Assembly (NCBI GenBank): GCA_947459875.1 | Contig: CANHFG010000001.1 | Location: forward strand, 1-43,623 | Direction of reading: 5' to 3' | From: Ignavibacteria bacterium | Lineage (GTDB): Bacteria > Bacteroidota > Ignavibacteria > Kapaibacteriales > Kapaibacteriaceae | Length of the DNA: 43,623 nt | Shown: piece by piece, positions 32,819 to 42,283 of the stretch | How the letters are laid out: every line of letters starts with the position of its first letter | Numbering within the stretch: the stretch's first letter is position 1 | The notes under the pieces: model-generated | The model's input: the letters and a program-made list of their open reading frames with translations, nothing else | Told to the model about the DNA's origin: nothing | Database searches by the model: none | Program-made: the position numbers and the translations under genes

Positions 32819-35800
32819 TCAGGCCGGATAGGTTGTTGCTCCGCTCGCCCCGTGACAGGCCTTGAACTTCATCCCTGATCCGCACGGACACGGTTCGTTA
32901 CGCCCGACCTTACGTCCGACGTTGCGTACCGTTGACGTAGACTGACTCTCCTGCGAGGCGTTCGGGTCGGCCCCAAGTGCAGGCGTCGCGCTCGGATGTG
33001 AAAAGCGCAGCTGACGTGTTGGCGTGGATGTTGCCACAGACGGCACGACCACAGGACGCGGCGCGGCTGCGGCTGCAGGGCGTTCGACGGCTTGCGGGAA
33101 GTACTTGAAGGCAAACGACACGGTGGCTTCGTTGATCTGATTGATCAGATCGAGGAACACACGATATGCTTCCTGCTTGTACTCAAGGATCGGGTCTTTC
33201 TGACCATATGCCCGCAGGTAGATCCCTTCCTTCAGGTCGTCCATCACACGCAGGTGCTCGCGCCACTCATCGTCTACGGCGCGCAGTGCCGCAACGCGCT
33301 CAAGCTGTGACATGAATTCGTGTCCAAGCATTGACTCTTTTCGATCATAGAAGTCAACGACGGCTTCCATGACCCGCTCCATGACCTGCTCCTTCGATTC
33401 CGAGGAGAATGCTTCAGAGGTCAGATTCGGTTCACACAGCATCTTGGCGCGGATGGTATTCATGAACGCCACATGGTCGCCCGAGGGGTGATGTTCGTCG
33501 TACCAAAGCTCACAGAGTTCGGAAGCATACTCGAGGATCTCACTGCGAAGGCGTTCACCCATAAGGGCATGACGGCGACGATCGTAGATCACTTCGCGCT
33601 GCTGATTCATCACATTGTCATACTCCAGAAGACGCTTGCGGATGCCGAAGTTATTGCCCTCGACCTTCTTCTGGGCGTTCTCGACGGCCTTGGTGACGAT
33701 GCCGCTTTCGATCGGTTCGCCTTCGGGGACCTTCATGCGCTGCATTGCCGATGAAAGGCGCTCACCTCCGAAAAGTCGCATGAGATCATCTTCGAGCGAG
33801 ATGAAGAACTGCGACGAACCCGGATCTCCCTGACGGCCGGAGCGACCGCGAAGCTGTCGGTCGATGCGACGCGCTTCGTGGCGTTCAGTGCCGATGATCG
33901 AAAGGCCTCCGGCCGTCTTCACATCAGCGTCAAGCTTAATGTCCGTGCCACGACCGGCCATATTCGTGGCGATCATCACGGCGCCCTTCTTTCCTGCATT
34001 GGCCACGATCTCTGCCTCACGCTGGTGCTGCTTGGCGTTGAGCACGTTGTGCGGGACGTTAGCACGCTTGAGCATCTTGCTCAGAAGCTCGGATACCTCC
34101 ACACTTGTTGTGCCCACAAGGACGGCTCGGCCGGCAGTGAGCTCGCGCTGGACGCCTTCGACGACGGCATTGTACTTCTCGCGCTTGGTGCGGAAGATAA
34201 GGTCGTTCATGTCCTTGCGCTGAACCGGGCGGTTCGTAGGAATTGCTACCACGTCAAGACTGTAGATCTGCCAGAACTCGGCTGCTTCGGTCTCTGCCGT
34301 TCCGGTCATGCCGGCCAGCTTGTGATAGAGTCGGAAGTAGTTCTGCAGAGTGACGGTGGCAAAGGTCTGCGTATCCTGCTCGACGAACACGCCTTCTTTG
34401 GCCTCGATCGCCTGGTGAAGTCCGTCAGAGTAGCGACGTCCTTCCAGAATGCGACCCGTGAATTCGTCGACGATCTTGATCTTGCCGTCCTGCACCACAT
34501 ACTCATCGTCACGAACATAGAGCGTGTAAGCGCGTAGCAGCTGATTGACGATGTGGATGCGATCTGATCGGTCCGAGAAGATGCGCATCAGTTCGTCGCG
34601 CTTGATCGTCTTTTCCTCGGCGCCAACCGACGCGTCGCCTTCGAGTGCACTCATTTGTGCGGCGATGTCGGGGATCACGAACATCTCAGGGTCTTCCTGC
34701 GACGACGTCAGCAGCTCTCGCCCCTTTTCGGAGATATCGATCGAGTGATTCTTTTCATCGACCGTGAAGTAAAGCTCTTTGTCGATGATATGCATGCGCT
34801 GACCCTGGTCGCGCAGATAGTCCAGTTCCGTGTCGCGCAGAAGCTTCATGGCATCAGGATCCTGAAGCATCTTCAGCAGCTTGCTCTGCTTCGGCATTCC
34901 GCGGTTGGCACGAAGCAGGTTAACACCGGCGTTCACGCGATCTTCTTTGTATCCCGTTGCCAGGAGTTTTTCGGCCTCGGCAACAATGCTGTTGACGAAC
35001 TTGGCCTGGGCATCGACGAGACGCTGGATGCGCGGCTTCATATCGACGAATGCTGTTTCGGTGCTACCGGCCGTTACCGGTCCGGAGATGATAAGGGGCG
35101 TACGTGCCTCGTCGATCAGAACCGAGTCGACCTCGTCAACGATCGCAAACCAGTGCCCGCGCTGTACCATGTCCTGCGGGTCGGTGACCATGTTGTCGCG
35201 AAGGTAGTCGAATCCGAACTCGTTATTGGTGCCCCACGTGATATCGGCTGCATACTGAACCTTGCGGTCATCCGGACGCATGTCGGACTGAATGCAGCCG
35301 GTATTGACGCCAAGGAAATCGAAGATCGGACGCATCCACTCGCGGTCACGTCGCGCCAGGTAATCGTTCACCGTCACAAGGTGCACGCCACGTCCGGCAA
35401 GGGAATTGAGATACAACGGCAGCGTCGAGACGAGCGTTTTCCCTTCACCTGTTCCCATCTCTGCGATTTTGCCCTGGTGCAGCACCATTCCGCCGATCAG
35501 TTGCACATCATAGGGGACCATGTCCCACGTCTGTTCGTTGCCGACCACCATGTAGCGGTGTCCAACCAGACGCCGGCAAGCTTCCTTAACGACGGCGAAT
35601 GCCTCGGGAAGGATGTCATTGAGCGCTTCCTGGGTTGCTTCAAACTGCTCACGCTCATTCGCCGTCAGGCGTGCGTAAAGATTGGACCGCTCGGTGTGAT
35701 CCATCGTCAGGTCTGAGCGAAGACGTTCGCGGATCTCATCGGCTTCTGACCGAAGATCAGCAACGGCCTCGACAACGCGCTCGCGGAACTCCTGCGTCTT

Positions 35801-35935
35801 GGCTCGAAGTTCATCGTTTGATAGTGACTCGATTGCCGCGAAGTGTTGGTTGATCTGCTCAACGGTAGGCAGGAGCTGCTTGACGTCCTTTTCGTGTTTA
35901 GATCCGCCGAAAAGAGACTGCAGAAACTTTAGCAT
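32819..35935 (-). CDS. secA: Preprotein translocase ATPase SecA
   Basis: The motor that drives unfolded proteins through SecYEG in the inner membrane. At 1038 residues it is longer than E. coli SecA (901), with the extra length spread over the insert after residue about 290 and the C-terminal linker, as is usual in Bacteroidota. It shows Walker A GTGEGKT (161-167), IVDEVDSVLIDEARTPL, the helicase motif TNMAGRGTDIKLD, and a terminal zinc-binding SEC-C motif CPCGSG-x6-CHG. An exact -7 element lies about 80 nt upstream on the minus strand. It supplies the Sec step needed by every signal-peptide protein in this window. Confidence 0.97.
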   Translation of the reverse strand: MLKFLQSLFGGSKHEKDVKQLLPTVEQINQHFAAIESLSNDELRAKTQEFRERVVEAVADLRSEADEIRERLRSDLTMDHTERSNLYARLTANEREQFEATQEALNDILPEAFAVVKEACRRLVGHRYMVVGNEQTWDMVPYDVQLIGGMVLHQGKIAEMGTGEGKTLVSTLPLYLNSLAGRGVHLVTVNDYLARRDREWMRPIFDFLGVNTGCIQSDMRPDDRKVQYAADITWGTNNEFGFDYLRDNMVTDPQDMVQRGHWFAIVDEVDSVLIDEARTPLIISGPVTAGSTETAFVDMKPRIQRLVDAQAKFVNSIVAEAEKLLATGYKEDRVNAGVNLLRANRGMPKQSKLLKMLQDPDAMKLLRDTELDYLRDQGQRMHIIDKELYFTVDEKNHSIDISEKGRELLTSSQEDPEMFVIPDIAAQMSALEGDASVGAEEKTIKRDELMRIFSDRSDRIHIVNQLLRAYTLYVRDDEYVVQDGKIKIVDEFTGRILEGRRYSDGLHQAIEAKEGVFVEQDTQTFATVTLQNYFRLYHKLAGMTGTAETEAAEFWQIYSLDVVAIPTNRPVQRKDMNDLIFRTKREKYNAVVEGVQRELTAGRAVLVGTTSVEVSELLSKMLKRANVPHNVLNAKQHQREAEIVANAGKKGAVMIATNMAGRGTDIKLDADVKTAGGLSIIGTERHEARRIDRQLRGRSGRQGDPGSSQFFISLEDDLMRLFGGERLSSAMQRMKVPEGEPIESGIVTKAVENAQKKVEGNNFGIRKRLLEYDNVMNQQREVIYDRRRHALMGERLRSEILEYASELCELWYDEHHPSGDHVAFMNTIRAKMLCEPNLTSEAFSSESKEQVMERVMEAVVDFYDRKESMLGHEFMSQLERVAALRAVDDEWREHLRVMDDLKEGIYLRAYGQKDPILEYKQEAYRVFLDLINQINEATVSFAFKYFPQAVERPAAAAAPRPVVVPSVATSTPTRQLRFSHPSATPALGADPNASQESQSTSTVRNVGRKVGRNEPCPCGSGMKFKACHGASGATTYPA

Positions 35936-36015
35936 GACGTGATTGTGTTTGGTGGACGGAAGCGCCTATGACGTTAAAGGCCGGATCATCGTGCCGATGT
36001 CCAGCGCCCGAACGG

Positions 36016-36023
36016 CAAAATTA
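36016..36023 (-). promoter_or_regulatory. secA -7 element TAATTTTG
   Basis: CAAAATTA on the plus strand reads TAATTTTG on the minus strand, an exact TAnnTTTG match 80 nt before the secA start codon. It implies a leader of about 74 nt. No clear -33 element is seen. Confidence 0.5.
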
Positions 36024-36078
36024 CTCGTTATTTTCACGGCTTGGACCGTGAAGTTGTCGCCACCGACCAGCCAATCTG

Positions 36079-36327
36079 ATGGAATCTGATCTGCACCTGT
36101 ACACTCCGGAAAATCTCCTTGCCCAGGCGGCCAGTGCTGAGGAGCATCTTGGATACAAGATCCTCACATTCTACGTGGATGAGGCCGGAGTCCTTTCCAA
36201 AACGGTCACGCCCCAAACAGGCACGTTCTTTTTGTCCCCTTCGGGCGGAACCCTCCGTGACAAACATCTGAACATCGTTCTCTACAGCGCGAAGTTTGAT
36301 CTGTACAAGGGTCTTGGTCGGGCCTGA
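36079..36327 (+). CDS. Small unknown protein coupled to cysteine desulfurase
   Basis: An 82-residue protein that I do not recognise. It has no signal peptide, no membrane segment and no cysteine. Visible parts are an acidic N-terminal half (SAEEHLGYKILTFYVDEAGV) and a C-terminal half with LSPSGGTLRDKHLNIVLYSA. The alternating hydrophobic pattern suggests a small alpha/beta fold. Support for a real gene comes from its stop codon, which overlaps the start of the cysteine desulfurase gene (TGATG). No good ribosome binding site precedes the ATG. Context points to sulfur transfer or cluster assembly, but that is a guess. Confidence 0.6.
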   Translation: MESDLHLYTPENLLAQAASAEEHLGYKILTFYVDEAGVLSKTVTPQTGTFFLSPSGGTLRDKHLNIVLYSAKFDLYKGLGRA

Positions 36328-37469
36328 TGATATACCTCGACAATAGTGCGACGACTCGCATTGACGACGACGTTCTTGAGGCGATGATGCCCTGGCTGCG
36401 CGACGAATACGGTAATGCCTCAGGCATCTATGCCAGCGGCCGGCGGGCCCGTGTTGCGATCGAGTCGGCCAGAACAGCCATCGCAGCGGCGATGAATGCC
36501 CATCCGGCCGAGATCATTTTTACCAGCGGTGGAACTGAATCCAACAACGCCATTCTAAAGAGCGTCTGCGTGGAATCAGCCCTGGCCGAGCGCTTGGCTG
36601 TGGCAGCTACCGAACACCATGCCGTGTTGCATCCGGCCGAGACCCTTGAGCATCAGGGCGTGCCGCTGACGATCCTTGCGGTTGACCGCTCGGGGCGTGT
36701 CGTCCCGGGACAGCTGCAGACGCTGAACGTCCCGCGCACGCTTGTTAGCGTGATGCACGCCAACAACGAGACGGGAACCATCCAGCCCCTTGCCGAGATC
36801 CGACGGGAGATTCCCAATGCCTATCTGCATAGCGACGCGGTGCAGACGTTCGGGAAGATCCCCGTTGATGTGCAGGCGTTGGGCGTTGACTTTCTGAGCT
36901 TTTCGGCGCACAAGATCCACGGGCCGAAAGGTATCGGCGCGATGTTTATTCGAAAGGGGATAGACTTCAAATCGCATCAGCAAGGGGGCGGACAGGAGCG
37001 CAACCGGCGTGCCGGTACCGAACCGGTAGCACTGATCGTGGGCTTTGCGCAGGCTGTCAGGAGCGCAATCGAACAGATGGATGAGCGTGCGGCTCACATG
37101 CGGTCGCTGATCACGACGGCGCGCGAGATCATTCAGATGGAGATCCCCGATGTCCGCCTGAACACACCTTCCGATGCGGCCCTGCCGAACATCCTGAACG
37201 TGTCGTTTGTCGATGCCGACAGGATTGACGGCGAAGCCATCATTCAGTCTATGGACATTGCCGGCGTTGCCGTTTCGAACGGAAGTGCCTGCGTATCGGG
37301 CAGTCAGCAGCCATCGCATGTTCTTCTTGCGATGGGGCTCCCAGCGTCTGAATCGCGCGCTGCCGTGCGTTTGTCAGTGAGCAAGTACACCACGCCGGAA
37401 GAGATTATGCAGACCTGTGCAATACTTTCGGACATTGTCCGTAAATTGCGTGGTGCAACACACAATTAG
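36327..37469 (+). CDS. Cysteine desulfurase, NifS/IscS type
   Basis: A 380-residue PLP enzyme that takes sulfur from cysteine as a protein persulfide for iron-sulfur clusters, tRNA thiolation or other uses. The Schiff-base lysine is K206 in SFSAHKIHGPKG, and the persulfide cysteine is C332 in NGSACVSGS, placed in the loop type of group I (NifS/IscS). The N-terminal YLDNSATTRID and FTSGGTESNN motifs are intact. No IscU scaffold or transcription regulator is adjacent. The only close partner is the 82-residue unknown upstream, which it overlaps by 1 nt. Confidence 0.94.
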   Translation: MIYLDNSATTRIDDDVLEAMMPWLRDEYGNASGIYASGRRARVAIESARTAIAAAMNAHPAEIIFTSGGTESNNAILKSVCVESALAERLAVAATEHHAVLHPAETLEHQGVPLTILAVDRSGRVVPGQLQTLNVPRTLVSVMHANNETGTIQPLAEIRREIPNAYLHSDAVQTFGKIPVDVQALGVDFLSFSAHKIHGPKGIGAMFIRKGIDFKSHQQGGGQERNRRAGTEPVALIVGFAQAVRSAIEQMDERAAHMRSLITTAREIIQMEIPDVRLNTPSDAALPNILNVSFVDADRIDGEAIIQSMDIAGVAVSNGSACVSGSQQPSHVLLAMGLPASESRAAVRLSVSKYTTPEEIMQTCAILSDIVRKLRGATHN

Positions 37470-37500
37470 CCGAATCATCATCATTTTCTGAAAGGTCGTC

Positions 37501-38145
37501 ATGCGCAAGACTCTCATTCTGGCCGTTGCCTTCGTGGCTGCAGTGGCATTCTCCTCGGCAACTTCTATTCCCGGTGCACCCGCAGGAGCAAAGAAGTACA
37601 CGCTCAACAACGCGGTCGGCAAGAATGCCATCGAGTTTGTTTCTGACGCACCGATGGAGAAGATCAACGGCACTTCCGACGGTGTTGACGGATCCTTCAT
37701 GCTTGATGCGGCCAACCTCGAGGCAACGACCGGTAAGATCACGGTGAAGGTAATGACCATGAAGACGGCCAACAGCAAGCGCGACGAGCACATGTATGAT
37801 GCTATGTGGCTTGATGCCGGCACCTATCCAACGATCGTTTTTGATGTCAAGTCGCTCAAGGATGTCAAGGTCACAACCAAGGACGGACGTAGCGTCGTGA
37901 CGGCCACAGCGGTCGGCAGTTTCACCTGTCACGGCGTGACCAAGCCGAGCACGGCGAGTGTTACGATCACCTACCTGCCGGAATCAGCCGATACCAAGAA
38001 GCGTGCTTCCGGTAACCTTGCCATGATCGAGGCGTCGTTCACGGTGGCATTGGCCGAGCACAACATCACCGGCAAGGCCGGTGTTGTTGGAAAGAGCGTC
38101 GGTCAAACGATCGCCGTTACAGCGAAGCTGTTCTCGAATTCCTAA
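37501..38145 (+). CDS. YceI-family periplasmic protein
   Basis: A 214-residue exported protein with a signal peptide (about 1-20). The mature part fits the YceI lipocalin-like fold, with conserved stretches KITVKVMTMKT, MYDAMWLDAGTYPTIVFDV and the later GSFTCHGVTKPSTASV. Family members bind long isoprenoid or fatty-acyl molecules in the periplasm; the ligand here is unknown. An AAAGG lies 9 nt before the ATG. A hairpin terminator follows the stop, so it ends its transcription unit. Confidence 0.92.
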   Translation: MRKTLILAVAFVAAVAFSSATSIPGAPAGAKKYTLNNAVGKNAIEFVSDAPMEKINGTSDGVDGSFMLDAANLEATTGKITVKVMTMKTANSKRDEHMYDAMWLDAGTYPTIVFDVKSLKDVKVTTKDGRSVVTATAVGSFTCHGVTKPSTASVTITYLPESADTKKRASGNLAMIEASFTVALAEHNITGKAGVVGKSVGQTIAVTAKLFSNS

Positions 38146-38176
38146 AACGCTCCCTCGACAACCATCTCGGAACCTT

Positions 38177-38210
38177 CGGGCCAACGCAAAACGTTGGCCC
38201 GTCGTATTTT
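38177..38210 (+). terminator. Terminator after the YceI gene
   Basis: A perfect 10-bp stem (CGGGCCAACG with CGTTGGCCCG) and loop CAAAA, followed by the modest T-rich tract TCGTATTTT. It lies 31 nt after the stop codon. Confidence 0.75.
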
Positions 38211-38246
38211 CACCGAATGCTTCCAGATTCCGTGAACGGAGACCCC

Positions 38247-40709
38247 ATGTCGATTACCACGCGCTCTATCCGCCTGCTTTTGCCGCTGAGGCTCGCGATT
38301 TTGTCGCTGATGCTGATTTCCGCATCGAACATTGGCGTTGCCAGCAGCGGAGGCATTTCTGGACGATCGATCGTGGGGTGTGGTGGCTGCCACGGTGGCG
38401 CTTCAGCCAACACCAACGTCAATCTTGAGGGTCCACGCACGGTCAAAGCCGGGGCGACAAATACCTTCACATTCATCGTCGGTCATGGTTTGCACCGCAA
38501 CGCCGGCTTCAATTTGAGCTTTCGTGATAACGTCGGAACCGTCGGCACGCTGATACCTGGACCCAACACGCAGATCTTCGCCAACGAGCTGACGCAGACC
38601 GGTGTTACGGCGTTCAATGGCGCTACGGCGCGCTTTGCGTTTCAGTGGACTGCGCCTGCGGCGCACGGGACGTACAGTTTTGCCGGAGCAGGCAATGCCG
38701 TCAACAATGATGGTAACGATGATAATGCCGACGATTGGGCTCTGACCGGCAATATCACGATGACCGTCACGGGAGCAAACTTCACCAAACCTGCCGCCGG
38801 GACGACGATCTGCGCTGGTTCGCAGATCACCGTTGAGTGGTCGCAGACAGGCCTTGGCAATGTGCGCATCGAAATGTCGAAGGACAACTTCGCCACCACC
38901 GAAGTGATCAATACGCTCGCGGCAAGTGGCCTCTCGACGCTGTATACCATTCCCACGACGGTAGCTGCCGGAAGCTATATCATTCGCATGGTTGACGTGG
39001 CTACGGGCGAAGAGATCACGCGTAGCGGCGCGATCAATGTGCAGGCCGGACCCAATATCACGCTGCAGCCGGCCCCGACGTTTGTCTGTGCCGGGAAGAC
39101 ACTGACTTTAACGGTTTCGGCCACGGGCAACAACGTGCAGTATCGATGGCGTCGTAACGGCGTTGACATTCCGGGTGGGACCAATCCCGTACTGACGATC
39201 AACCAGGCAACGCAGGCCGAGGCGGGCGTCTACCAATGCGTGGTGTTCGCCTGCAACACCAGTGCTTCATCGGATGAGATCGTTGTGACCGTCGGAGACC
39301 GACCGACCATTACACGTCAGCCCCTTCCGAGGCTGATCTGTGAAGGGGACAGTGCGTCGTTCTCGATCGCTGCCAGCGGAGCAGATCTGCGCTATCAGTG
39401 GCTAAAGAATGGAGCGCCGTTGCCCGATGACACATTGAACGTGCTCAAGTTCGACAAAGCAACGCTTCTGGATGAGGCAACCTACAGTTGCCGAGTCGAG
39501 GGGGCTTGCTCTCCGAGTGTGACCTCGGCTGAGGTAAAGCTCGACATCACGGCATTGCCGCTGATCCGCACGCAGCCGGTGGACCGGGCTCTGCGCGAGG
39601 GTGACACGCTTACACTGTCGGTCGAGGCAGGGGGCGAAGAACTCGTCTATCAGTGGTTCCGCGATGGACAGGCGATTCCGTCCGGGAAGTCAAGACTTCT
39701 TCGCGTAGTCAGCGTTACACGTCAAGACAGCGGCGTCTACACATGCATGGTCTTCAACCGCTGTGACAGTGTGACTTCGAAGGGGGCAGTGGTAAGTGTG
39801 CAGCCCGTGGCCGGTCCGGGACGTCTGAAGCTGGCATCATCGTCGATCGCCCTCGGAGGAATCGTCACGTGCCTAACGGTCGATACAACGCTTACGGGCC
39901 TGCTGATCAACGACGGAGGATCGCCGATCACCATCACGTCGATCTCGGCCGACCCGGTTACGAAGATCGAAGTTGTGGGCCTGAAGGCCCCTTTCACGAT
40001 GGCCGTCAACGAGCGTCGTAATCTGCAGATCCGCGTAAGCCCCAAGTCGCCCGGCCCATTTGAAGCCAAGGTGACTTTCTTTGCCAGCTCTGGGCAGGAA
40101 ACATTCACCGTCAGCGGGGATGGCGCACCGTCACTGCGTTTTTCCAAGGACACGCTGTTCTTCCCGAAGGGGCAGGCCGGAACAACGATCTGCAACGAGT
40201 CCTTCGAGATACCTTGCGGAAGCACGGTGATCACCGGCGTGCGCATCTCGGGTGACGGCGCTCTGACGTGGGGATTCTCGCCGTTCCCGGCAACGCCGAT
40301 CGATCTGCGCAGCGGCGAGAAACTGTCTCTCTGCGTTCAATCGACGCAGGCCGAAGGTCTTGGCGCGCTTGTGAGCATCAGCACGGATCTTGGGCTTGTG
40401 ACCTTTTACGTAGACCGTACCGAGGTAACGAGCGTTGAGGAGGGCGACCCGGCCCCAGTCCCGGGAAGCGTCCGCGTGTACCCGAACCCTGCGGCCAGTG
40501 ATGTTACCGTTGCTGGCGCTCCGGACGAGCGCCTGAAGCTCTCGATCTACACTCTGACGGGTCAGCTCGTGCAGACGATCGAGGGAAGGGGCGAACTGCG
40601 CTGGGACCGCAGAGATATCTCGGGTGCGGTGGTGCAAGGCGGACTCTACATGCTAGCAATCGATGGCTCAACCAGCGGGCGGACATTGAGAAAGCTCGTG
40701 GTGTACTAA
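38247..40709 (+). CDS. Ig-repeat surface protein with choice-of-anchor V start and T9SS sorting domain
   Basis: An 820-residue exported protein. I prefer the ATG at 38247, which has GGAG 8 nt upstream and leads straight into a signal peptide, over the ATG at 38217. The N-terminal part holds GCGGCHGG, the CxxCH-like motif typical of choice-of-anchor V proteins; it could bind heme but has not been shown to here. Three Ig-like domains follow at about 270-530, each with a paired cysteine and a Y-x-C motif (VYQCVV, TYSCRV, VYTCMV). An ASPM/SPD-2/Hydin-like beta domain comes next (about 545-655). The last 90 residues are a type A T9SS sorting domain (VRVYPNPAASDVTV, then GGLYMLAIDG). It should be displayed on the cell surface, perhaps for adhesion. 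Confidence 0.88.
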   Translation: MSITTRSIRLLLPLRLAILSLMLISASNIGVASSGGISGRSIVGCGGCHGGASANTNVNLEGPRTVKAGATNTFTFIVGHGLHRNAGFNLSFRDNVGTVGTLIPGPNTQIFANELTQTGVTAFNGATARFAFQWTAPAAHGTYSFAGAGNAVNNDGNDDNADDWALTGNITMTVTGANFTKPAAGTTICAGSQITVEWSQTGLGNVRIEMSKDNFATTEVINTLAASGLSTLYTIPTTVAAGSYIIRMVDVATGEEITRSGAINVQAGPNITLQPAPTFVCAGKTLTLTVSATGNNVQYRWRRNGVDIPGGTNPVLTINQATQAEAGVYQCVVFACNTSASSDEIVVTVGDRPTITRQPLPRLICEGDSASFSIAASGADLRYQWLKNGAPLPDDTLNVLKFDKATLLDEATYSCRVEGACSPSVTSAEVKLDITALPLIRTQPVDRALREGDTLTLSVEAGGEELVYQWFRDGQAIPSGKSRLLRVVSVTRQDSGVYTCMVFNRCDSVTSKGAVVSVQPVAGPGRLKLASSSIALGGIVTCLTVDTTLTGLLINDGGSPITITSISADPVTKIEVVGLKAPFTMAVNERRNLQIRVSPKSPGPFEAKVTFFASSGQETFTVSGDGAPSLRFSKDTLFFPKGQAGTTICNESFEIPCGSTVITGVRISGDGALTWGFSPFPATPIDLRSGEKLSLCVQSTQAEGLGALVSISTDLGLVTFYVDRTEVTSVEEGDPAPVPGSVRVYPNPAASDVTVAGAPDERLKLSIYTLTGQLVQTIEGRGELRWDRRDISGAVVQGGLYMLAIDGSTSGRTLRKLVVY

Positions 40710-40741
40710 CCACGGCAGTGTCCTTTCTGGGAGAAAATGAA

Positions 40742-40776
40742 AACGCCGCATCGGATCAGATCCGATGCGGCGTTTG
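40742..40776. terminator. Bidirectional terminator between convergent genes
   Basis: AAACGCCGCATCGGAT and ATCCGATGCGGCGTTT form a perfect 16-bp stem with a 3-nt loop. On the minus strand it is followed by TTTTCATTTTCTC. It would stop both the surface-protein gene and the glutamate dehydrogenase gene. Confidence 0.92.
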
Positions 40777-40793
40777 CTTGTCAGCGAGGGTAA

Positions 40794-42248
40794 TTACGGG
40801 AAGATGCCCAGCGACATGTACGATGTGGCGATCTTGTCGATCGAACTCACGAATGCCGCCGTCCGCATGTCTTTGACCTTTGGATTGCCAAAGTAGATCT
40901 CACCGATCGTGTGATAGGAGGCGATCATGGTGTCTTCCAGACCTGAGTTCACCAGATCTTCTTCGTCAGCACCACGGGCGATCACCTGACGCTCAGCCAG
41001 CGTGAGACTCTTGCCGGTGAGACGTTCTACCGTGTCAACAATGCGAAGGTTAGAGCCCTCTTCGAAGCGCTTGTCCATCCGTCCGAATCGCACGTGTGAG
41101 AGATTCTTGAGCCATTCGAAGTATGAGACCACCACGCCACCGGCGTTGACGAACATATCCGGCATCACCAGAATACCCTTCTTGAGAAGGATCGGTTCTG
41201 CTTCCGAGGTGATCGGACCGTTGGCGCCCTCGGCGATGATCTTGGCCTTGATCTTAGCAGCATTGCCCTTGTGAATCTGTGATTCAAGAGCAGCCGGTAC
41301 GAGAATGTCGCACTCGTACTCGAGCACGCTGTTGCCATCCTTGATCGTCTTGCATCCGGCAAATCCGGTGATGGTTCCTGTGGCCATCCGGTGCGTTTGT
41401 AGGGCATTGATATCGATGCCCTTCGGGTTGACGATCGCGCCGTCCCACTCGATCACGCCCACGACCGTTGCGCCGGCTTCGTGGAGAAACTTCGCAGCGT
41501 AGTATCCTACGTTGCCAAAGCCCTGCACGATGACGCGCTTGTCGGAAAGCCCCGTGGTCATCTTGAGCTTCTTCATAAGCTTTGGATCGTTGACGGCTTC
41601 GCGCACAGCAAAGAACAGGCCACGGCCCGTTGCCGCCGTGCGCCCACGAACACCACCCTGGCCGACCGGCTTGCCGGTAACGCAACCAAGGGCGTTGATG
41701 TCGTCTTGAACCATAGCCTGATAGGTATCGGCGATCCATGCCATTTCGCGAGGCCCGGTACCGTAGTCAGGTGCCGGCACGTCGACCGATGCACCGATGA
41801 AGTTCTTCTTGATCAGCTCCACCGTGTAGCGACGCGTGATGCGCTCGAGTTCTTCCTCGGTATACTGCTTTGGATCGATGCGGATACCACCCTTACCACC
41901 ACCAAATGGCACGTCGACGACGGCGCACTTGTAGGTCATAAGAGCCGCCAATGCCTGCACTTCTTCCTGGTCCACCGTCATGGCATAGCGAATGCCTCCC
42001 TTGGTGGGCAGCTTGTGGTGACTGTGCTCGGCCCGCCATGCCTGAATGACCTGGATGCCACCCTTGATGCGCACCGGGAACTGCATGTAGTACACCGAGT
42101 TGCAGGCGCGAATCTGCTCAAGGAGCCCCTTGGGGACGTCCATGATCGATGCAGCCTTATCGAAGTAGGCGTTAACGGATTCCAGGAACGGGTTGTGCCC
42201 GGGGAAGTGGGAGGACACAGTGCCTCCCTTTTTTGCTGATGCAGCCAT
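40794..42248 (-). CDS. gdhA: Glutamate dehydrogenase
   Basis: Interconverts glutamate and 2-oxoglutarate plus ammonia with NAD(P). The 484-residue protein is a little longer than most hexameric enzymes (about 410-450). The substrate domain shows KGGIRY (83-88), K107 in TYKCAV and the catalytic K119 in [17 protein letters not shown] and the nucleotide-binding segment [15 protein letters not shown] follow. Leucine and phenylalanine dehydrogenases share this fold, but the length and the active-site lysine region favour glutamate. It is the last gene of a minus-strand set with the dioxygenase (35-nt gap) and a HisC-like aminotransferase. Confidence 0.93.
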   Translation of the reverse strand: MAASAKKGGTVSSHFPGHNPFLESVNAYFDKAASIMDVPKGLLEQIRACNSVYYMQFPVRIKGGIQVIQAWRAEHSHHKLPTKGGIRYAMTVDQEEVQALAALMTYKCAVVDVPFGGGKGGIRIDPKQYTEEELERITRRYTVELIKKNFIGASVDVPAPDYGTGPREMAWIADTYQAMVQDDINALGCVTGKPVGQGGVRGRTAATGRGLFFAVREAVNDPKLMKKLKMTTGLSDKRVIVQGFGNVGYYAAKFLHEAGATVVGVIEWDGAIVNPKGIDINALQTHRMATGTITGFAGCKTIKDGNSVLEYECDILVPAALESQIHKGNAAKIKAKIIAEGANGPITSEAEPILLKKGILVMPDMFVNAGGVVVSYFEWLKNLSHVRFGRMDKRFEEGSNLRIVDTVERLTGKSLTLAERQVIARGADEEDLVNSGLEDTMIASYHTIGEIYFGNPKVKDMRTAAFVSSIDKIATSYMSLGIFP

Positions 42249-42283
42249 ACGTCAGCTTTGTAGGTGAAACAAGAGATGGTGAT

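Noticed and set aside
34655-35716. 353-residue plus-strand open frame
   Set aside because: It is antisense to secA, with no recognisable domain; long antisense frames are common at this GC content.
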